64,000 bases of DNA from Proteiniclasticum ruminis DSM 24773 (lineage in GTDB: Bacteria; Bacillota; Clostridia; Clostridiales; Clostridiaceae). The stretch lies in contig NZ_JNKC01000001.1 in the NCBI RefSeq assembly GCF_000701905.1, positions 806,001 through 870,000 on the forward strand, written 5' to 3'. Positions 33,948 to 43,037 of this stretch are shown here, one piece after another. The notes under the pieces are model-generated. The model worked only from the letters and a program-made list of their open reading frames with translations. It did no database searches and had not been told where the DNA came from. Positions within the stretch are counted from its first letter, which is position 1; each line of letters opens with the position of its first letter. Made by a program: the position numbers and the translations under genes.

Positions 33948-35654
33948 ATGAAGCTTAAATGGAAATTCACCCTGCTCTTTACCCTTATTCTCACCGGCAC
34001 CTTTGTCCTTTCTGCTGTTTTCACTTCATACAGAAGCTATGAGAGCAGCCGGAAGACCACCGATGAACTGAGTCTCAAGCTTATGTCCTCCAAGGCCAGC
34101 GAAGTCTCCGGATGGCTCAGCCAAAGGATCCGGGAGCTGCATACCATCAGCCGGACTCCCACCGTCACTGCCATGGAGGAGACCGCTTTAAAGGAGTATG
34201 TGACAAAGCTCAGCAGTGATATGGATGCCTACTACGGAAACGAGTATGGCACCTTCGGGATCAATGATTTCAGCGGACTGGAATACATCACAGAAAATCA
34301 GACCATAGACGTCAGAGACCGCAGCTACTTCAAAGAAATGCTTGTCACGGACAAACCCTATCTTTTCAGTGCACCGGTGTCTTCCAAGACAGATGGTACC
34401 CCCATCACTGTACTCTGCTACGGCATATCTGGTGAAGATGGCAGCAAAAAGGGCTTTGTGGCTGCCTCTATTTCACTTAAAAAACTCACAGAAATCACTG
34501 GAAATCTCTCCATCTACGAAGGAAAGACCATGATCATGGACCGCCGGGGGATGATGTACACCATGGGGGCTGAAAGCTATCCAAAAGAGATCCTCACAAA
34601 GATCAGAGAATCTATTCCTTCCGATTCTCCTTCCTCTGTGGTTCAGAAGGCCATCGATGAGAATCATCATGCTTTCTATGCTGAAATTCCTTCCAGTCCA
34701 GGCTGGTATCTGTGCACGCTGGTGGAAAATGAGAAGCTCTACAAAGAAGCTTCCGCACTGAGTCTTTCCCTCTCCAAAGTATTTGTCACCATGTTTGGCG
34801 CTGGCATCTTAGGTGCTTTTTTCATCAGCAGCCAGATCACAAGAAGAATCACAAACCTGTCTGTGGCCATGGATCATGTACAGGAGGGGGATTTCAGCAG
34901 TCAGCTGCCTGTAAAAGGCAATGATGAGATTGCCGATTTGTCCCGCCATTTCAACAGTATGGTGAAGGATCTTAAAAGGCTCATGAAAGAAGTGGTGGAA
35001 ACCCAGAAAGAAAAGCGTCAACGAGAGCTTGAGATTCTCCAGGCTCAGATCAATCCCCACTTCATCTATAACACGTTAGACACCTTACAGTGGAAGGCAC
35101 TTGAATATGACGCTTCTGATCTTTCAGAGCTCATTTTATCCCTGTCCAGCTTCTTCCGGGTGTCCCTCAGTAAAGGAAAAGAGATGATTCCTCTTCGTGA
35201 GGAACTCCAGCATGTAAGAAGCTACCTGGATATCCAAAAAGCAAGATACGAAGAGATTCTCACCTATGAGATCCAGGTGGATGAATCCCTCTATGATATG
35301 TCTCTTCCAAAAATCCTGCTGCAGCCTCTGGTGGAAAATGCCATCTATCATGGGATAAAACCAAAACTATCTCACGGGAAAATCATCATCTTCTCTCAAC
35401 TGGAGGGAAGGGACCTGCTTCTAAAGGTCCAGGATAACGGCGTAGGAATGACAGAAGAACAGGTGAACCAGCTGGAAGAAGCTTTTGAAGGCAAACGGCA
35501 ACCTGTGAGCTATGGTCTTCATAACGTCCATCAGAGGGTAAGGTTGACCTATGGAAGCCCCTATGGCCTTCATGTGGAAAGTTCTAATCAAGAAGGGACC
35601 ACCGTCACCATCAGACTGCCCCTAGGGAAAAAGGAGGAGATCTACGATGTATAA
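33948..35654 (+). CDS. YesM-type sensor histidine kinase
   Basis: I place the start at ATG 33948 (GGAG six bases upstream, and after the predicted transcription start), giving 568 aa. There is a membrane helix at residues 5-26, an extracellular Cache-type sensor, a second helix around residues 276-296, HAMP (SQITRRITNLSVAMDHVQEG), then the His_kinase domain with QAQINPHFIYNTLDTLQW (phospho-His) and a HATPase domain (QPLVENAIYHGIKPK, VQDNGVGM, GLHNVHQRVRL). It pairs with the response regulator that overlaps its 3' end by eight bases. Kinases of this class usually sense sugars, peptides or other nutrients. Confidence 0.92.
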   Translation: MKLKWKFTLLFTLILTGTFVLSAVFTSYRSYESSRKTTDELSLKLMSSKASEVSGWLSQRIRELHTISRTPTVTAMEETALKEYVTKLSSDMDAYYGNEYGTFGINDFSGLEYITENQTIDVRDRSYFKEMLVTDKPYLFSAPVSSKTDGTPITVLCYGISGEDGSKKGFVAASISLKKLTEITGNLSIYEGKTMIMDRRGMMYTMGAESYPKEILTKIRESIPSDSPSSVVQKAIDENHHAFYAEIPSSPGWYLCTLVENEKLYKEASALSLSLSKVFVTMFGAGILGAFFISSQITRRITNLSVAMDHVQEGDFSSQLPVKGNDEIADLSRHFNSMVKDLKRLMKEVVETQKEKRQRELEILQAQINPHFIYNTLDTLQWKALEYDASDLSELILSLSSFFRVSLSKGKEMIPLREELQHVRSYLDIQKARYEEILTYEIQVDESLYDMSLPKILLQPLVENAIYHGIKPKLSHGKIIIFSQLEGRDLLLKVQDNGVGMTEEQVNQLEEAFEGKRQPVSYGLHNVHQRVRLTYGSPYGLHVESSNQEGTTVTIRLPLGKKEEIYDV

Positions 35655-36387
35655 ACTGCTCATCTGCGACGATGAAGCCATCATTAGAAACGGACTGAAA
35701 GCCATCATTGAGAAGACGTGTACTGATTATGACATCATCGGTCTTGCCTCCAATGGTTTTGAAGCCCATGAGATGATCCTTTTTGAAGAACCTGATCTGG
35801 TGCTTATGGACATCAATATGCCTGGAATGACAGGCCTCGAGATCATGGAGAATGTTCAAACACAAGGAATCCATTCGAAGTTCATCATCATCTCCGGGTA
35901 TGACGAATTCCAGTATGCCCAGAAGGCCGTGAAGCTTCGGGCACTGGATTATATTCTGAAGCCCATCGATAGAAAAAAGCTTCTGCAATCACTGGAGACT
36001 GCCCTTCATGATCTGATACAGGAAAATCATGCAAAGAAGGAGAACACGTTGAGTGCGGATGAAAACCTGGAGAAAAAAGCCCTTCAACTTCTCTACCGCA
36101 ATTACGGAAACTCAGATTTTTCCCTGCAGAGCCTGGCGAATCTTCTCCACATAAGCACCTCTTCCCTCAGCAGAATGCTGAAAAAAGAGACTGGTCTAAG
36201 TTTCTCCGAATATCTCACAAAGATTCGGATAGAGTCCTCCATGTGTCTTCTGAAAAACAGTAAAGACCTCTCCGTTCTTGAGATTTCAGAAAAAGCAGGG
36301 TATAAAAACCAGCACTATTTCTGTAAGGTCTTCCGCCAGTATACTGGAAAAACGCCATCAGAGTATCGGCATAGCACCATTAATTAA
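35647..36387 (+). CDS. YesN-type response regulator with AraC DNA-binding domain
   Basis: The 246-aa protein has a receiver domain with LLICDDEAIIRNGL (acidic pocket), LVLMDINMPGMTGLE (phosphoacceptor Asp near residue 55) and LDYILKPI (Lys). A C-terminal AraC-type double HTH follows (SLQSLANLLHISTSSLSRML; ISEKAGYKNQHYFCKVFRQY TGKTPSEYR). It is coupled to the kinase gene. Targets are not evident; the adjacent leftward flavoprotein gene is one possibility. Confidence 0.92.
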   Translation: MYKLLICDDEAIIRNGLKAIIEKTCTDYDIIGLASNGFEAHEMILFEEPDLVLMDINMPGMTGLEIMENVQTQGIHSKFIIISGYDEFQYAQKAVKLRALDYILKPIDRKKLLQSLETALHDLIQENHAKKENTLSADENLEKKALQLLYRNYGNSDFSLQSLANLLHISTSSLSRMLKKETGLSFSEYLTKIRIESSMCLLKNSKDLSVLEISEKAGYKNQHYFCKVFRQYTGKTPSEYRHSTIN

Positions 36388-36431
36388 AAAGGAGCTGCTG
36401 TTCACTAAGTAAATGAACAGCAGCTCCTTTT
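36387..36431. terminator. Bidirectional terminator
   Basis: A 17-bp perfect stem (AAAAGGAGCTGCTGTTC and complement) with an 11-base loop, carrying A-rich and T-rich flanks. It lies between the convergent response regulator and topB genes. Confidence 0.85.
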
Positions 36432-36436
36432 ATGTA

Positions 36437-38587
36437 CTATTTGAACAGATCTTTCAGCGCATCGCTTAAAGCAGAATTCACTGGCTCATCGTTACTCTTG
36501 TTGAGCTGATTGAGATATTTTTTCACATCGCCCTTCTTCATGGCAGTGCCTTCTTTTTCTCTTCTTGCCTGGAAAGCGGTGAGCTTTTCTCTATAGCCGC
36601 AGACGCACCTGAAGTGCTTCCCATCTCCTTCTCCATGAAGCTCCATTTTCTTCTTGCATTCTGGACATCTGGCGTTGCTTTGGGTGGACAGCGTCTTTCT
36701 GAAGCCGCACTCCCGGTCCTGGCATACCAGCATATTGGACTTCTTGCCCTTTACTTCTAGAAGGTTCTTGCCGCACTCTGGACACTTCTGGCTGGAAAGA
36801 TTCTCGTGTCTGAAGGTTTCCTTGGAGCCTTTGATTTCTCCGATGACTTTTCTTGTGTACTCTTCCATTTCACGTATAAAGGCTTCCTCTTTCAGCTGTC
36901 CGGCACGGATCATCTCCAGCTTTTTCTCCCACCTTGCTGTCATCTCCGGTGAAGTCAGATCTTCTGGAGCAAGCTTTATAAGCTGTCTTCCCTTTTCTGT
37001 GATATGGATCTCTTTGCCCCGCTTCTCAAGAACAAAGGAAGAAAAGAGCTTTTCAATGATATCTGCTCTAGTGGCCACAGTGCCCAGTCCACTGGTTTCC
37101 TTCAGAATATTTTCAAGAGACTTGTCTTTTGTCTCCATATACTTTCCAGGATTCTCCATGGCTGATAAAAGTGTGGCATCCGTGAAATAGGCAGGTGGCT
37201 GTGTGAGTCCTCTTTCAAGGAGTACTCTTTCGATGGTGACCTTGTCTCCTTTTTTAAACTGACTGCTTCTTTCTTCCAGTTCCTCTTCCTCGTCCTTCAC
37301 AAGAGCCCGGTATCCTTCCTGGATGGTTCTTTTTGTGGATGCTTTGAACTTTTCTCCTGCGCATTCTCCATGAATCTGCATCTCCTCATAAACATAGGAA
37401 TCCATCAGAACCGACAGGAATCTTTTAACCACCAGCAGATAGATTTTACGTTCTTTGTCCGTCAGGGTGGAAAGCACCACAGATTCTTCTGTAGGAATGA
37501 TGGCATGATGGTCAGAAACTTTTGCATCATTGATGAAATTCTTCTTTTCTTTGATGCCTTTTCTAAGGATATCCATGCCAATCTTACTAAGATCGCCTAC
37601 TGCAGAAGCCTTCACTCGGTCTTTCAGTGTGGCCAGAAGGTCCTTCGTCAGATATCTGGAGTCGGTTCTAGGATACGTCAGCACTTTGTGCCGCTCATAG
37701 AGCATCTGCATGATGTTCAGTGTTTCCTTGGGACTGAACCCGTAGAAATTGCTGGCATCTCTCTGAAGCTCCGTCAGATCATAAAGAAGCGGCGCATCTT
37801 TTCTTTTTTCTTTAGTGGTCACCTCAGAAATGAGAAGGTTCTTGTTCTGCAGAAGATCATACTTTTTCTTCGCTTCTTCTTCCTTAAAAATTCTACCACC
37901 CTCATGATGGAAGGTCAGTCCCTGTACTTTGAGTTTCAAGGTATGGAAAGGGACTGGAATAAAAGCTCTGATTTCTTCTTCTCTTGCCTTCACCATGGCT
38001 AGGGTCGGTGTCTGAACCCTGCCTAAAGAAAGCTGGGCATTATGCTTCACAGTCAGCGCTCTGGTGGCATTGATCCCCACGATCCAGTCCGCCTGGCTTC
38101 TTGCTTCAGCTGAATAAAACAGAGTCTCATAGAGCTTCGCATCCTTGAGATTTTTAAACCCATCCCGGATGGCCTTTTCCGTCACTGAGGAAATCCAGAG
38201 CCTTTTCAAGGGTTTTCTTGCTCCTGCTTTTTGGAGGATCCAGCGGGCAACCAGCTCTCCTTCACGGCCTGCGTCAGTGGCGATGATGATGCTGGTCACA
38301 TCTTTTCTGTCCAGAAGAAACTTCACTGTATTATACTGCTTTCTTGTTTTCCCGATGACGGAGAGCTTCATTCTCTCTGGAATTATGGGCAGAAGCTCCA
38401 TTTTCCATTCTTTGTACTCCGGCTTATATTCTTCCGGAGCAGCTAACGTCACCAGATGCCCCATGGCCCAGGTGACAATATAGTCTTTCCCTTCAATATA
38501 TCCGTCTTTTGAACTGCTTAGCCCCAGTGCTTTTGCGATGTCTTTCCCAACGGATGGTTTCTCCGCAAGTATCAGTGCTTTACTCAT
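36437..38587 (-). CDS. topB: DNA topoisomerase III
   Basis: The 716-aa type IA topoisomerase begins with a Toprim domain (ALILAEKPSVGKDIAKAL; IIATDAGREGELVARWIL) and has the active-site region LTYPRTDSRYL near residue 305. The C-terminal part carries zinc motifs (KCPECGKNLLEVKG, VCQDRECGF, RCPECKKKMELHG) and a further CVCGY element. It relaxes and decatenates DNA by single-strand passage. A low-complexity Asn/Lys-rich tail follows. Length and motifs are normal; conjugative elements also carry such genes, but no transfer genes are adjacent here. Confidence 0.92.
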   Translation of the reverse strand: MSKALILAEKPSVGKDIAKALGLSSSKDGYIEGKDYIVTWAMGHLVTLAAPEEYKPEYKEWKMELLPIIPERMKLSVIGKTRKQYNTVKFLLDRKDVTSIIIATDAGREGELVARWILQKAGARKPLKRLWISSVTEKAIRDGFKNLKDAKLYETLFYSAEARSQADWIVGINATRALTVKHNAQLSLGRVQTPTLAMVKAREEEIRAFIPVPFHTLKLKVQGLTFHHEGGRIFKEEEAKKKYDLLQNKNLLISEVTTKEKRKDAPLLYDLTELQRDASNFYGFSPKETLNIMQMLYERHKVLTYPRTDSRYLTKDLLATLKDRVKASAVGDLSKIGMDILRKGIKEKKNFINDAKVSDHHAIIPTEESVVLSTLTDKERKIYLLVVKRFLSVLMDSYVYEEMQIHGECAGEKFKASTKRTIQEGYRALVKDEEEELEERSSQFKKGDKVTIERVLLERGLTQPPAYFTDATLLSAMENPGKYMETKDKSLENILKETSGLGTVATRADIIEKLFSSFVLEKRGKEIHITEKGRQLIKLAPEDLTSPEMTARWEKKLEMIRAGQLKEEAFIREMEEYTRKVIGEIKGSKETFRHENLSSQKCPECGKNLLEVKGKKSNMLVCQDRECGFRKTLSTQSNARCPECKKKMELHGEGDGKHFRCVCGYREKLTAFQARREKEGTAMKKGDVKKYLNQLNKSNDEPVNSALSDALKDLFK

Positions 38588-38692
38588 GTCTTCACCTAAT
38601 TCCTTATTTTTTCATGTATCTATTATACCATAGGAAGAAAGGGCCCTCTTTTTCAAGATGCCCTTTCAAAAACACTGATATTCTCTTATGTT

Positions 38693-40240
38693 TTACTGCT
38701 CTGAAGCGGCCAGGAGATCTCCCGGCAAGACTTCTTCTGTCTTTTCACGGATTACTTCATTTTTTCGGAGCAGCACTTTATCATACCGTCTGTACCCTTC
38801 AAAAATAACAGTCACAGCCACGTATCCAGTTACAAACCTCATGTCGAAAAATAAGGCAAGCTTCGGTGCATGCATGAATCCAGTGGCTGAAAGAAGCGCA
38901 GCGCATAGAGAAGTGACCGATGCCTTCTTATACTCCCCATCAATCAGAAACACTAAAATAGCGCCCCAGATAAGGCCCGTAAACATGGCACCCTGTCCAA
39001 GAGGGACAATACCGCTGGACAGCTTTGCCACAACCTCGCCTGCCCCACCGTTAAAGCGGGTCATGAGATAATTGGCGAAGTAGGGGAACATGGCAATCAC
39101 CACGGCTGGAAAATGTTTTTTCTCCACTGTGCCGAAGGCTTGGGTTACCATGGAGATGCCCACAAAAACAAGAATAGGTGCGATGACAGCCATAGGAATG
39201 ATCCTAGCCATCACAGCCACCACACCAAAGGTGGAGGCTAAGAGAAACACAAAGCCGTTGAGGATAGAATATCCTCTTCCTGCATTCATCCATTTGGACC
39301 CGATGGAGGCGATATAAACGGTTGTGGGGAAAACGCCGCCAAAGAAAGTACCAAAGAGGGTACCAAGTCCGTCTGCCAGCTGAGCCTCTGCCACATCATA
39401 TCTGTCTCCTGCAGATGCCATGGCTTCCACGTTGTTCATGGTTTCCACAAAGTTGTAGATAGAAATGGGAAGCAGTATGGCAAAAAGACCAGCCATTTCG
39501 CTAGCCATGAAAATAATACCTTCAAACAGTCCAAGGGTCGGGATGGGCAGGTAGAATCCAAAACTGCCTAGACCTTCCCGAACTTGGCTCATATCCTGAC
39601 CACCCACAGTATAGGCTAGAAAAGTCCCGATGACGATGGCAAAGAGTGCAGCAGGAATCTTAAAAGGAAGAGGTTTTTTCGCAATAAAACCAATGAGCAT
39701 AATGACAAGAACCACCATCCCAGCTACGGGCAGCTCATAAGTCATGAAGAACATCTCTCCACCAATGAATGCAAATGCGACGCCAGCTAGAGCACCCAGC
39801 ATGGCTGCTCTAGGCAGGTGCCTATGAACAAACTTACCGATAAAGCTTCCTAGAACTTCTATGACACCACCAAAGAAGCAGGCACCCAGCCCAATTTTCC
39901 AGGCAAGCTCAGGATCCCCTGTAAGCTCTAAGGCAGGACGAAGCACGCCAAAAAGATAGATAAACATCACTGGAGTGGATACCCCATAGGCAAGAGCAGT
40001 CACATCTTTTCTTTTTTCTTTCAAAGCCAGCTTTTCTGCAAGCTTCGCATAATACAGATTGCCAAAAAGCACCGACATGGCAACGCCAGGAATGACCTTT
40101 CCATAAACGATGCTGGCCGGAAATCCCATGGCTGTCATAGAAACAGCTATGAGCACAAAATTTGCCAGGTTATTCTGAAACAGAGCAAAGAAACCATCGA
40201 TGTCTTCACGTTTGAACCACGGATAAAAGTTCTTTTCCAA
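38693..40240 (-). CDS. NCS2-family purine permease
   Basis: The 515-aa membrane protein has about 12-14 hydrophobic helices and NCS2 hallmarks: an N-terminal amphipathic region before NLANFVLIAVSMTAMGFP, YGVSTPVMFIYLFG, YNFVETMNNVEAMASAGDRY and LFGTFFGGVFPTTVYIASIG. It should import guanine, hypoxanthine or xanthine. It follows xpt by 50 bases and both sit behind the guanine riboswitch at 41010-41090, which fixes its pathway as purine salvage. Confidence 0.85.
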   Translation of the reverse strand: MEKNFYPWFKREDIDGFFALFQNNLANFVLIAVSMTAMGFPASIVYGKVIPGVAMSVLFGNLYYAKLAEKLALKEKRKDVTALAYGVSTPVMFIYLFGVLRPALELTGDPELAWKIGLGACFFGGVIEVLGSFIGKFVHRHLPRAAMLGALAGVAFAFIGGEMFFMTYELPVAGMVVLVIMLIGFIAKKPLPFKIPAALFAIVIGTFLAYTVGGQDMSQVREGLGSFGFYLPIPTLGLFEGIIFMASEMAGLFAILLPISIYNFVETMNNVEAMASAGDRYDVAEAQLADGLGTLFGTFFGGVFPTTVYIASIGSKWMNAGRGYSILNGFVFLLASTFGVVAVMARIIPMAVIAPILVFVGISMVTQAFGTVEKKHFPAVVIAMFPYFANYLMTRFNGGAGEVVAKLSSGIVPLGQGAMFTGLIWGAILVFLIDGEYKKASVTSLCAALLSATGFMHAPKLALFFDMRFVTGYVAVTVIFEGYRRYDKVLLRKNEVIREKTEEVLPGDLLAASEQ

Positions 40241-40290
40241 AAATAAATCTCTCCTTTATGAGTGCAGTAGAGGGGCGAGCAACGTATCAT

Positions 40291-40860
40291 CTATAAAAAT
40301 GTAATCTCTCCACGATCCATGGACAAAATGGTTGCAAGGGCTCTGATATCTCTTCCTTCGGCCCTGAGCTTCTTGCCCCCTTCCTGGAATCCTTTCTCAA
40401 TGACTACGCCTGTGCCTAAAAGCGTGGCTCCAGAAGCTTCCACAATCTGATAAAGCCCCTTAAGCGCTTCCCCATTGGCTAAGAAATCATCCAGGATCAG
40501 CACCTGATCTTCTTTACTGAGATACCTTTTGGAAACTCTGATTTTATAATGCTGCTGCTTTGTATAAGAATAGACTTCACCTTCATAGGTCTCGGGATCC
40601 AGATTGAGAGACTGGGTTTTTTTCGCGAATACCACAGGAACTTGGAAGTGCAGTCCAGCCATGACCGCGATGGCAATACCTGAAACTTCGGCTGTCAGTA
40701 TTTTTGTCACCTTCAGCTCTTTAAACGTCTCCTTGAAGGCTTTTCCAATCTCATTTAAAAATTCAGGATCCAGCTGGTGATTCAGAAAACTGTCCACTTT
40801 CAAAACAGATCCTCCCAGAACTCTTCCTTCCTGCCTTATTTTTTCTTTCAATGCTTCCAT
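40291..40860 (-). CDS. xpt: Xanthine phosphoribosyltransferase
   Basis: The 189-aa protein matches Xpt: MEALKEKIRQEGRVLGGSVL at the start, VDSFLNHQLDPEF, and the PRPP-binding loop DQVLILDDFLANGEALKG near residue 120. It converts xanthine and PRPP to XMP in purine salvage. It is the first gene after the riboswitch and terminator, so it is expressed when guanine is scarce. Confidence 0.93.
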   Translation of the reverse strand: MEALKEKIRQEGRVLGGSVLKVDSFLNHQLDPEFLNEIGKAFKETFKELKVTKILTAEVSGIAIAVMAGLHFQVPVVFAKKTQSLNLDPETYEGEVYSYTKQQHYKIRVSKRYLSKEDQVLILDDFLANGEALKGLYQIVEASGATLLGTGVVIEKGFQEGGKKLRAEGRDIRALATILSMDRGEITFL

Positions 40861-40912
40861 GATGATGCTCCTCTTTTCATACCCTCTGTTCTTAGGATCA
40901 TACGCTCAAAAT

Positions 40913-40936
40913 AAAAAAACCGTGGTTTCACCACGG
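40913..40936 (-). terminator. Riboswitch-controlled terminator of xpt
   Basis: On the minus strand CCGTGGT GAA ACCACGG is followed by TTTTTTT. It lies between the purine aptamer and the xpt start, as expected for a switch that ends transcription when ligand is bound. Confidence 0.85.
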
Positions 40937-41009
40937 CTAGAATACATCCTGATTCTCTGAAAAATAATGGACAGAAATACGTCCACTCTCCCAGAAGAAG
41001 AATCAGTTT

Positions 41010-41090
41010 GCACTCCCGTAGTCAGACCGTTTGCGGTGGTCTGGTAGAAACTTATGGACCATATCTCCAAGATTATACAGGGGATTCATT
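41010..41090 (-). promoter_or_regulatory. Guanine-class purine riboswitch aptamer
   Basis: The minus strand reads GTATAATCTTGGAGATATGG, then AGTTTCTACC, then CGCAAACGGTCTGACTACGG, the conserved core of purine aptamers (TATAATC at the first junction, the second strand TTTCTACC, the final GACTA). The ligand-specifying base before TA in GACTA is C, which indicates guanine/hypoxanthine; adenine switches have T there. Loop sequences that make the kissing pair are present. It controls xpt and the permease. Confidence 0.92.
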
Positions 41091-41230
41091 TTTTAATTAA
41101 AACTAATAATAACCCAGGACAAGAAAAAGCACAAGGACCTCTAAACCTTTACACAGAAAAATGTTCAACTATTTGCAGGAAAGAATGCATACAGACTGAT
41201 ATTTCGCAAGTTATCATCCACTAAATATGA

Positions 41231-41257
41231 AAGAACCTCTCCATCAGAAAGGTTCTT
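41231..41257 (-). terminator. Terminator of rsgA
   Basis: AAGAACCT and AGGTTCTT pair over eight bases around an 11-base loop; on the minus strand the 3' side continues TTCATATTT. It lies 17 bases past the rsgA stop. Confidence 0.6.
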
Positions 41258-41273
41258 CACTTCACTTCCGTGA

Positions 41274-42362
41274 TCAGTCACGGAACTCATACTTATTCTT
41301 CTTTTTCACCTGGTCCTTTGTCTTCTTCATCTCTTTCTTCCCACCAAACATACGGTCCAGTTTCTTCTTTTCAATTTCTCTGGAGTTCAAGCCTTCATAG
41401 CTGGGGACCTCTTGCCTGAGTTTGAGGAAATTCTCATATCTTTCCACAGGAAGCACCCCTTCCTCCACAGCCTTTTTCACAGCGCAATGGGGCTCACTCA
41501 CATGGGAGCAGTCTCTGAATCTGCAGGATTCCGCCAAAGCATAGATGTCTTCGAAGGATTTTGAGAAATCCGCTTCCAGTATACCCAGTTCACGCATACC
41601 AGGGGTATCTATGAGCGCCCCTCCGTCTTCTAATAACAGCAGCTCCCGGTGCGTTGTCGTATGTCTTCCCTTATCTTCATAGCCCGTAGCCTTGGTCTCC
41701 ATGACCGAGCTTCCGAGCAGACTGTTGATGAGACTGGATTTCCCAACACCTGAGGAGCCAAGAAAAGCCACAGTCTTGCCTTTCTCCGCATAGGGCCGAA
41801 GTTTGTCCACCCCTTCTCCCGTCAGGGAAGAAGTGACAATGACCTCATAACCCAGTGTAATTCTTTCCACTTCAGAAAGCTTCTCTGAGAGATTTTCCGC
41901 CAGGTCTCCCTTGGTCAGGACAATCACAGGAACTGCCCCGCTTTCAAGCGCTACTGTAAAATACCTCTCCAGTCTCCTAAGATTGAAGTTCTCATTAAGA
42001 GCCATACAGAGGAATACAGTATCCACATTAGCAGCTACAGCTTGCGCATCTCTTCTTTTCCCCGCAACCTTTCGGACAAAAAGGCTCTTTCTGGTGAGAA
42101 TCTCATGGATCAGTGCATATCCATGGGTTTCTTCCTTTCGGTCCACCATGACAAAATCTCCCACCACTGGAAAGTCCGCTGGATCCATGGCTTCATAACG
42201 CATTTTTCCTGTGACTTCTCCGTGAATGGTTCCTTCAAGCAGTGCAATTTCATAGAGTTTTTGCTTCTGGCTGATAATTCTTCCAACATAATAGGATTCA
42301 AACTGACTGGCTTCCGCCAGCACTTGTTCTGTAAACCCTAGGCTTTCATTTCTTTGATTCAA
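41274..42362 (-). CDS. rsgA: Ribosome small-subunit-dependent GTPase A
   Basis: The 362-aa protein starts at TTG 42362, seven bases after GGAGG. It has an N-terminal OB fold, a circularly permuted GTPase domain with VLTKGD (G4) before FLGSSGVGKSSLINSLLG (G1, near residue 200) and LIDTPGMRELG (G3), and a C-terminal zinc region (CRFRDCSH, EPHCAVKKA). It assists 30S subunit maturation. An 18-codon leader ORF and a hairpin that buries its Shine-Dalgarno lie directly upstream (42370-42458), suggesting translational control. Confidence 0.94.
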   Translation of the reverse strand: MNQRNESLGFTEQVLAEASQFESYYVGRIISQKQKLYEIALLEGTIHGEVTGKMRYEAMDPADFPVVGDFVMVDRKEETHGYALIHEILTRKSLFVRKVAGKRRDAQAVAANVDTVFLCMALNENFNLRRLERYFTVALESGAVPVIVLTKGDLAENLSEKLSEVERITLGYEVIVTSSLTGEGVDKLRPYAEKGKTVAFLGSSGVGKSSLINSLLGSSVMETKATGYEDKGRHTTTHRELLLLEDGGALIDTPGMRELGILEADFSKSFEDIYALAESCRFRDCSHVSEPHCAVKKAVEEGVLPVERYENFLKLRQEVPSYEGLNSREIEKKKLDRMFGGKKEMKKTKDQVKKKNKYEFRD

Positions 42363-42369
42363 TTTATTA

Positions 42370-42390
42370 CCTCCAACTTTGGTTTGGAGG
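42370..42390 (-). promoter_or_regulatory. Hairpin sequestering the rsgA ribosome binding site
   Basis: On the minus strand CCTCCAA ACCAAAG TTGGAGG folds into a seven-bp perfect stem; its 3' arm is the GGAGG of rsgA. The fold starts 12 bases after the leader ORF stop. A ribosome ending on the leader would cover or disrupt it, so initiation at rsgA may depend on leader translation. Confidence 0.65.
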
Positions 42391-42401
42391 AATTTTGCTT
42401 C

Positions 42402-42458
42402 TTATCCGGCAAATCCTCCAGCAGTTCTGTTCTTTGCAATCATTCTTCTTACAATCAT
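42402..42458 (-). CDS. 18-residue leader peptide upstream of rsgA
   Basis: AAAGGAGGCG (42475-42466) followed seven bases later by ATG at 42458 opens a frame encoding MIVRRMIAKNRTAGGFAG, then TAA at 42404-42402. The ribosome site is the strongest in the neighbourhood, better than that of rsgA itself. The peptide is basic with a glycine-rich end. I recognise no known leader; the sequence, rather than amino-acid repeats, is what could stall a ribosome. It is too short for homology. Confidence 0.6.
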   Translation of the reverse strand: MIVRRMIAKNRTAGGFAG

Positions 42459-42475
42459 CTTAAAACGCCTCCTTT

Positions 42476-42815
42476 GCCTAAATAAGATATAACGCAGACT
42501 ATAACACAGTCCACATTCAAATTCATCATAAACCAATCCAATGGGAAAATAAAGTATTTTCTCTGATTCCCGTAGAGTTATACTCTTGTGGCTCTTTACT
42601 TCTCAGAGTTCATAATGCTGTTTGCTTTCTCTGCTGCATTTACTTACTTTTCTTCTGAAAAACTATTTTCGAAAAAAGCTATCTATTTTTTTAAAGGTGT
42701 GCTATACTAAACAAGTCGGAAACGGCAAAACAAATTTACAGTTAATTACACAGATTTCAATTTCGCCTTAGCGACAGAGAATTTTAGGTATAACTGTTCT
42801 AAGGAGGAAAAACAC
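42476..42815. other. Divergent intergenic region between rsgA leader and zinc-ribbon gene
   Basis: The 340 bases carry, on the plus strand, an extended -10 (TGC TATACT, 42700-42708) with no clear -35. This implies a 5' untranslated region of about 100 bases before the ATG at 42816. No terminator hairpin or known riboswitch is recognised in that leader. Confidence 0.45.
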
Positions 42816-42974
42816 ATGGAAGACAAGAAGATCATTTGCAGAGACTGCAACAACGAATTCATTTTCACCGTAGGTGAGCAGGAATTCTACAAGGAAAAGG
42901 GTTTCGAAAACGAACCAGTTAGATGTCCTGATTGCAGAAGAGCAAGAAAGAACGAAAAGTTCAACAGAAGATAA
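42816..42974 (+). CDS. Small zinc-ribbon protein
   Basis: AAGGAGG lies eight bases before the ATG. The 52-aa product starts MEDKKIICRDCNNEFIF and has two Cys-x2-Cys knuckles (CRDC near residue 8, CPDC near residue 37) separated by GEQEFYKEKGFENEPVR, then a basic tail. This is the zinc-ribbon family found in many Bacillota, probably an RNA- or protein-binding factor. It was too short for a simple ORF cutoff. A terminator follows directly. Confidence 0.85.
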   Translation: MEDKKIICRDCNNEFIFTVGEQEFYKEKGFENEPVRCPDCRRARKNEKFNRR

Positions 42975-42985
42975 TCTAATAAATC

Positions 42986-43014
42986 AAGCAGTTGCGTAAG
43001 CAGCTGCTTTTTTT
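42986..43014 (+). terminator. Terminator of the zinc-ribbon gene
   Basis: AAGCAGTTGC GTAA GCAGCTGCTT (one G-T pair) is followed by five further T residues. Confidence 0.85.
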
Positions 43015-43037
43015 GTGCCATAAACTATGATATCAAC

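Noticed and set aside
36437-38587. topB as evidence for a second conjugative element
   Set aside because: No transfer genes flank it and the neighbours are housekeeping genes, so it is more simply chromosomal.
38638-38666. AAAGGGC/GCCCTTT hairpin after the purine permease
   Set aside because: Stem is only seven bp with a 15-base loop and no T-run on the minus strand; too weak to call a terminator.
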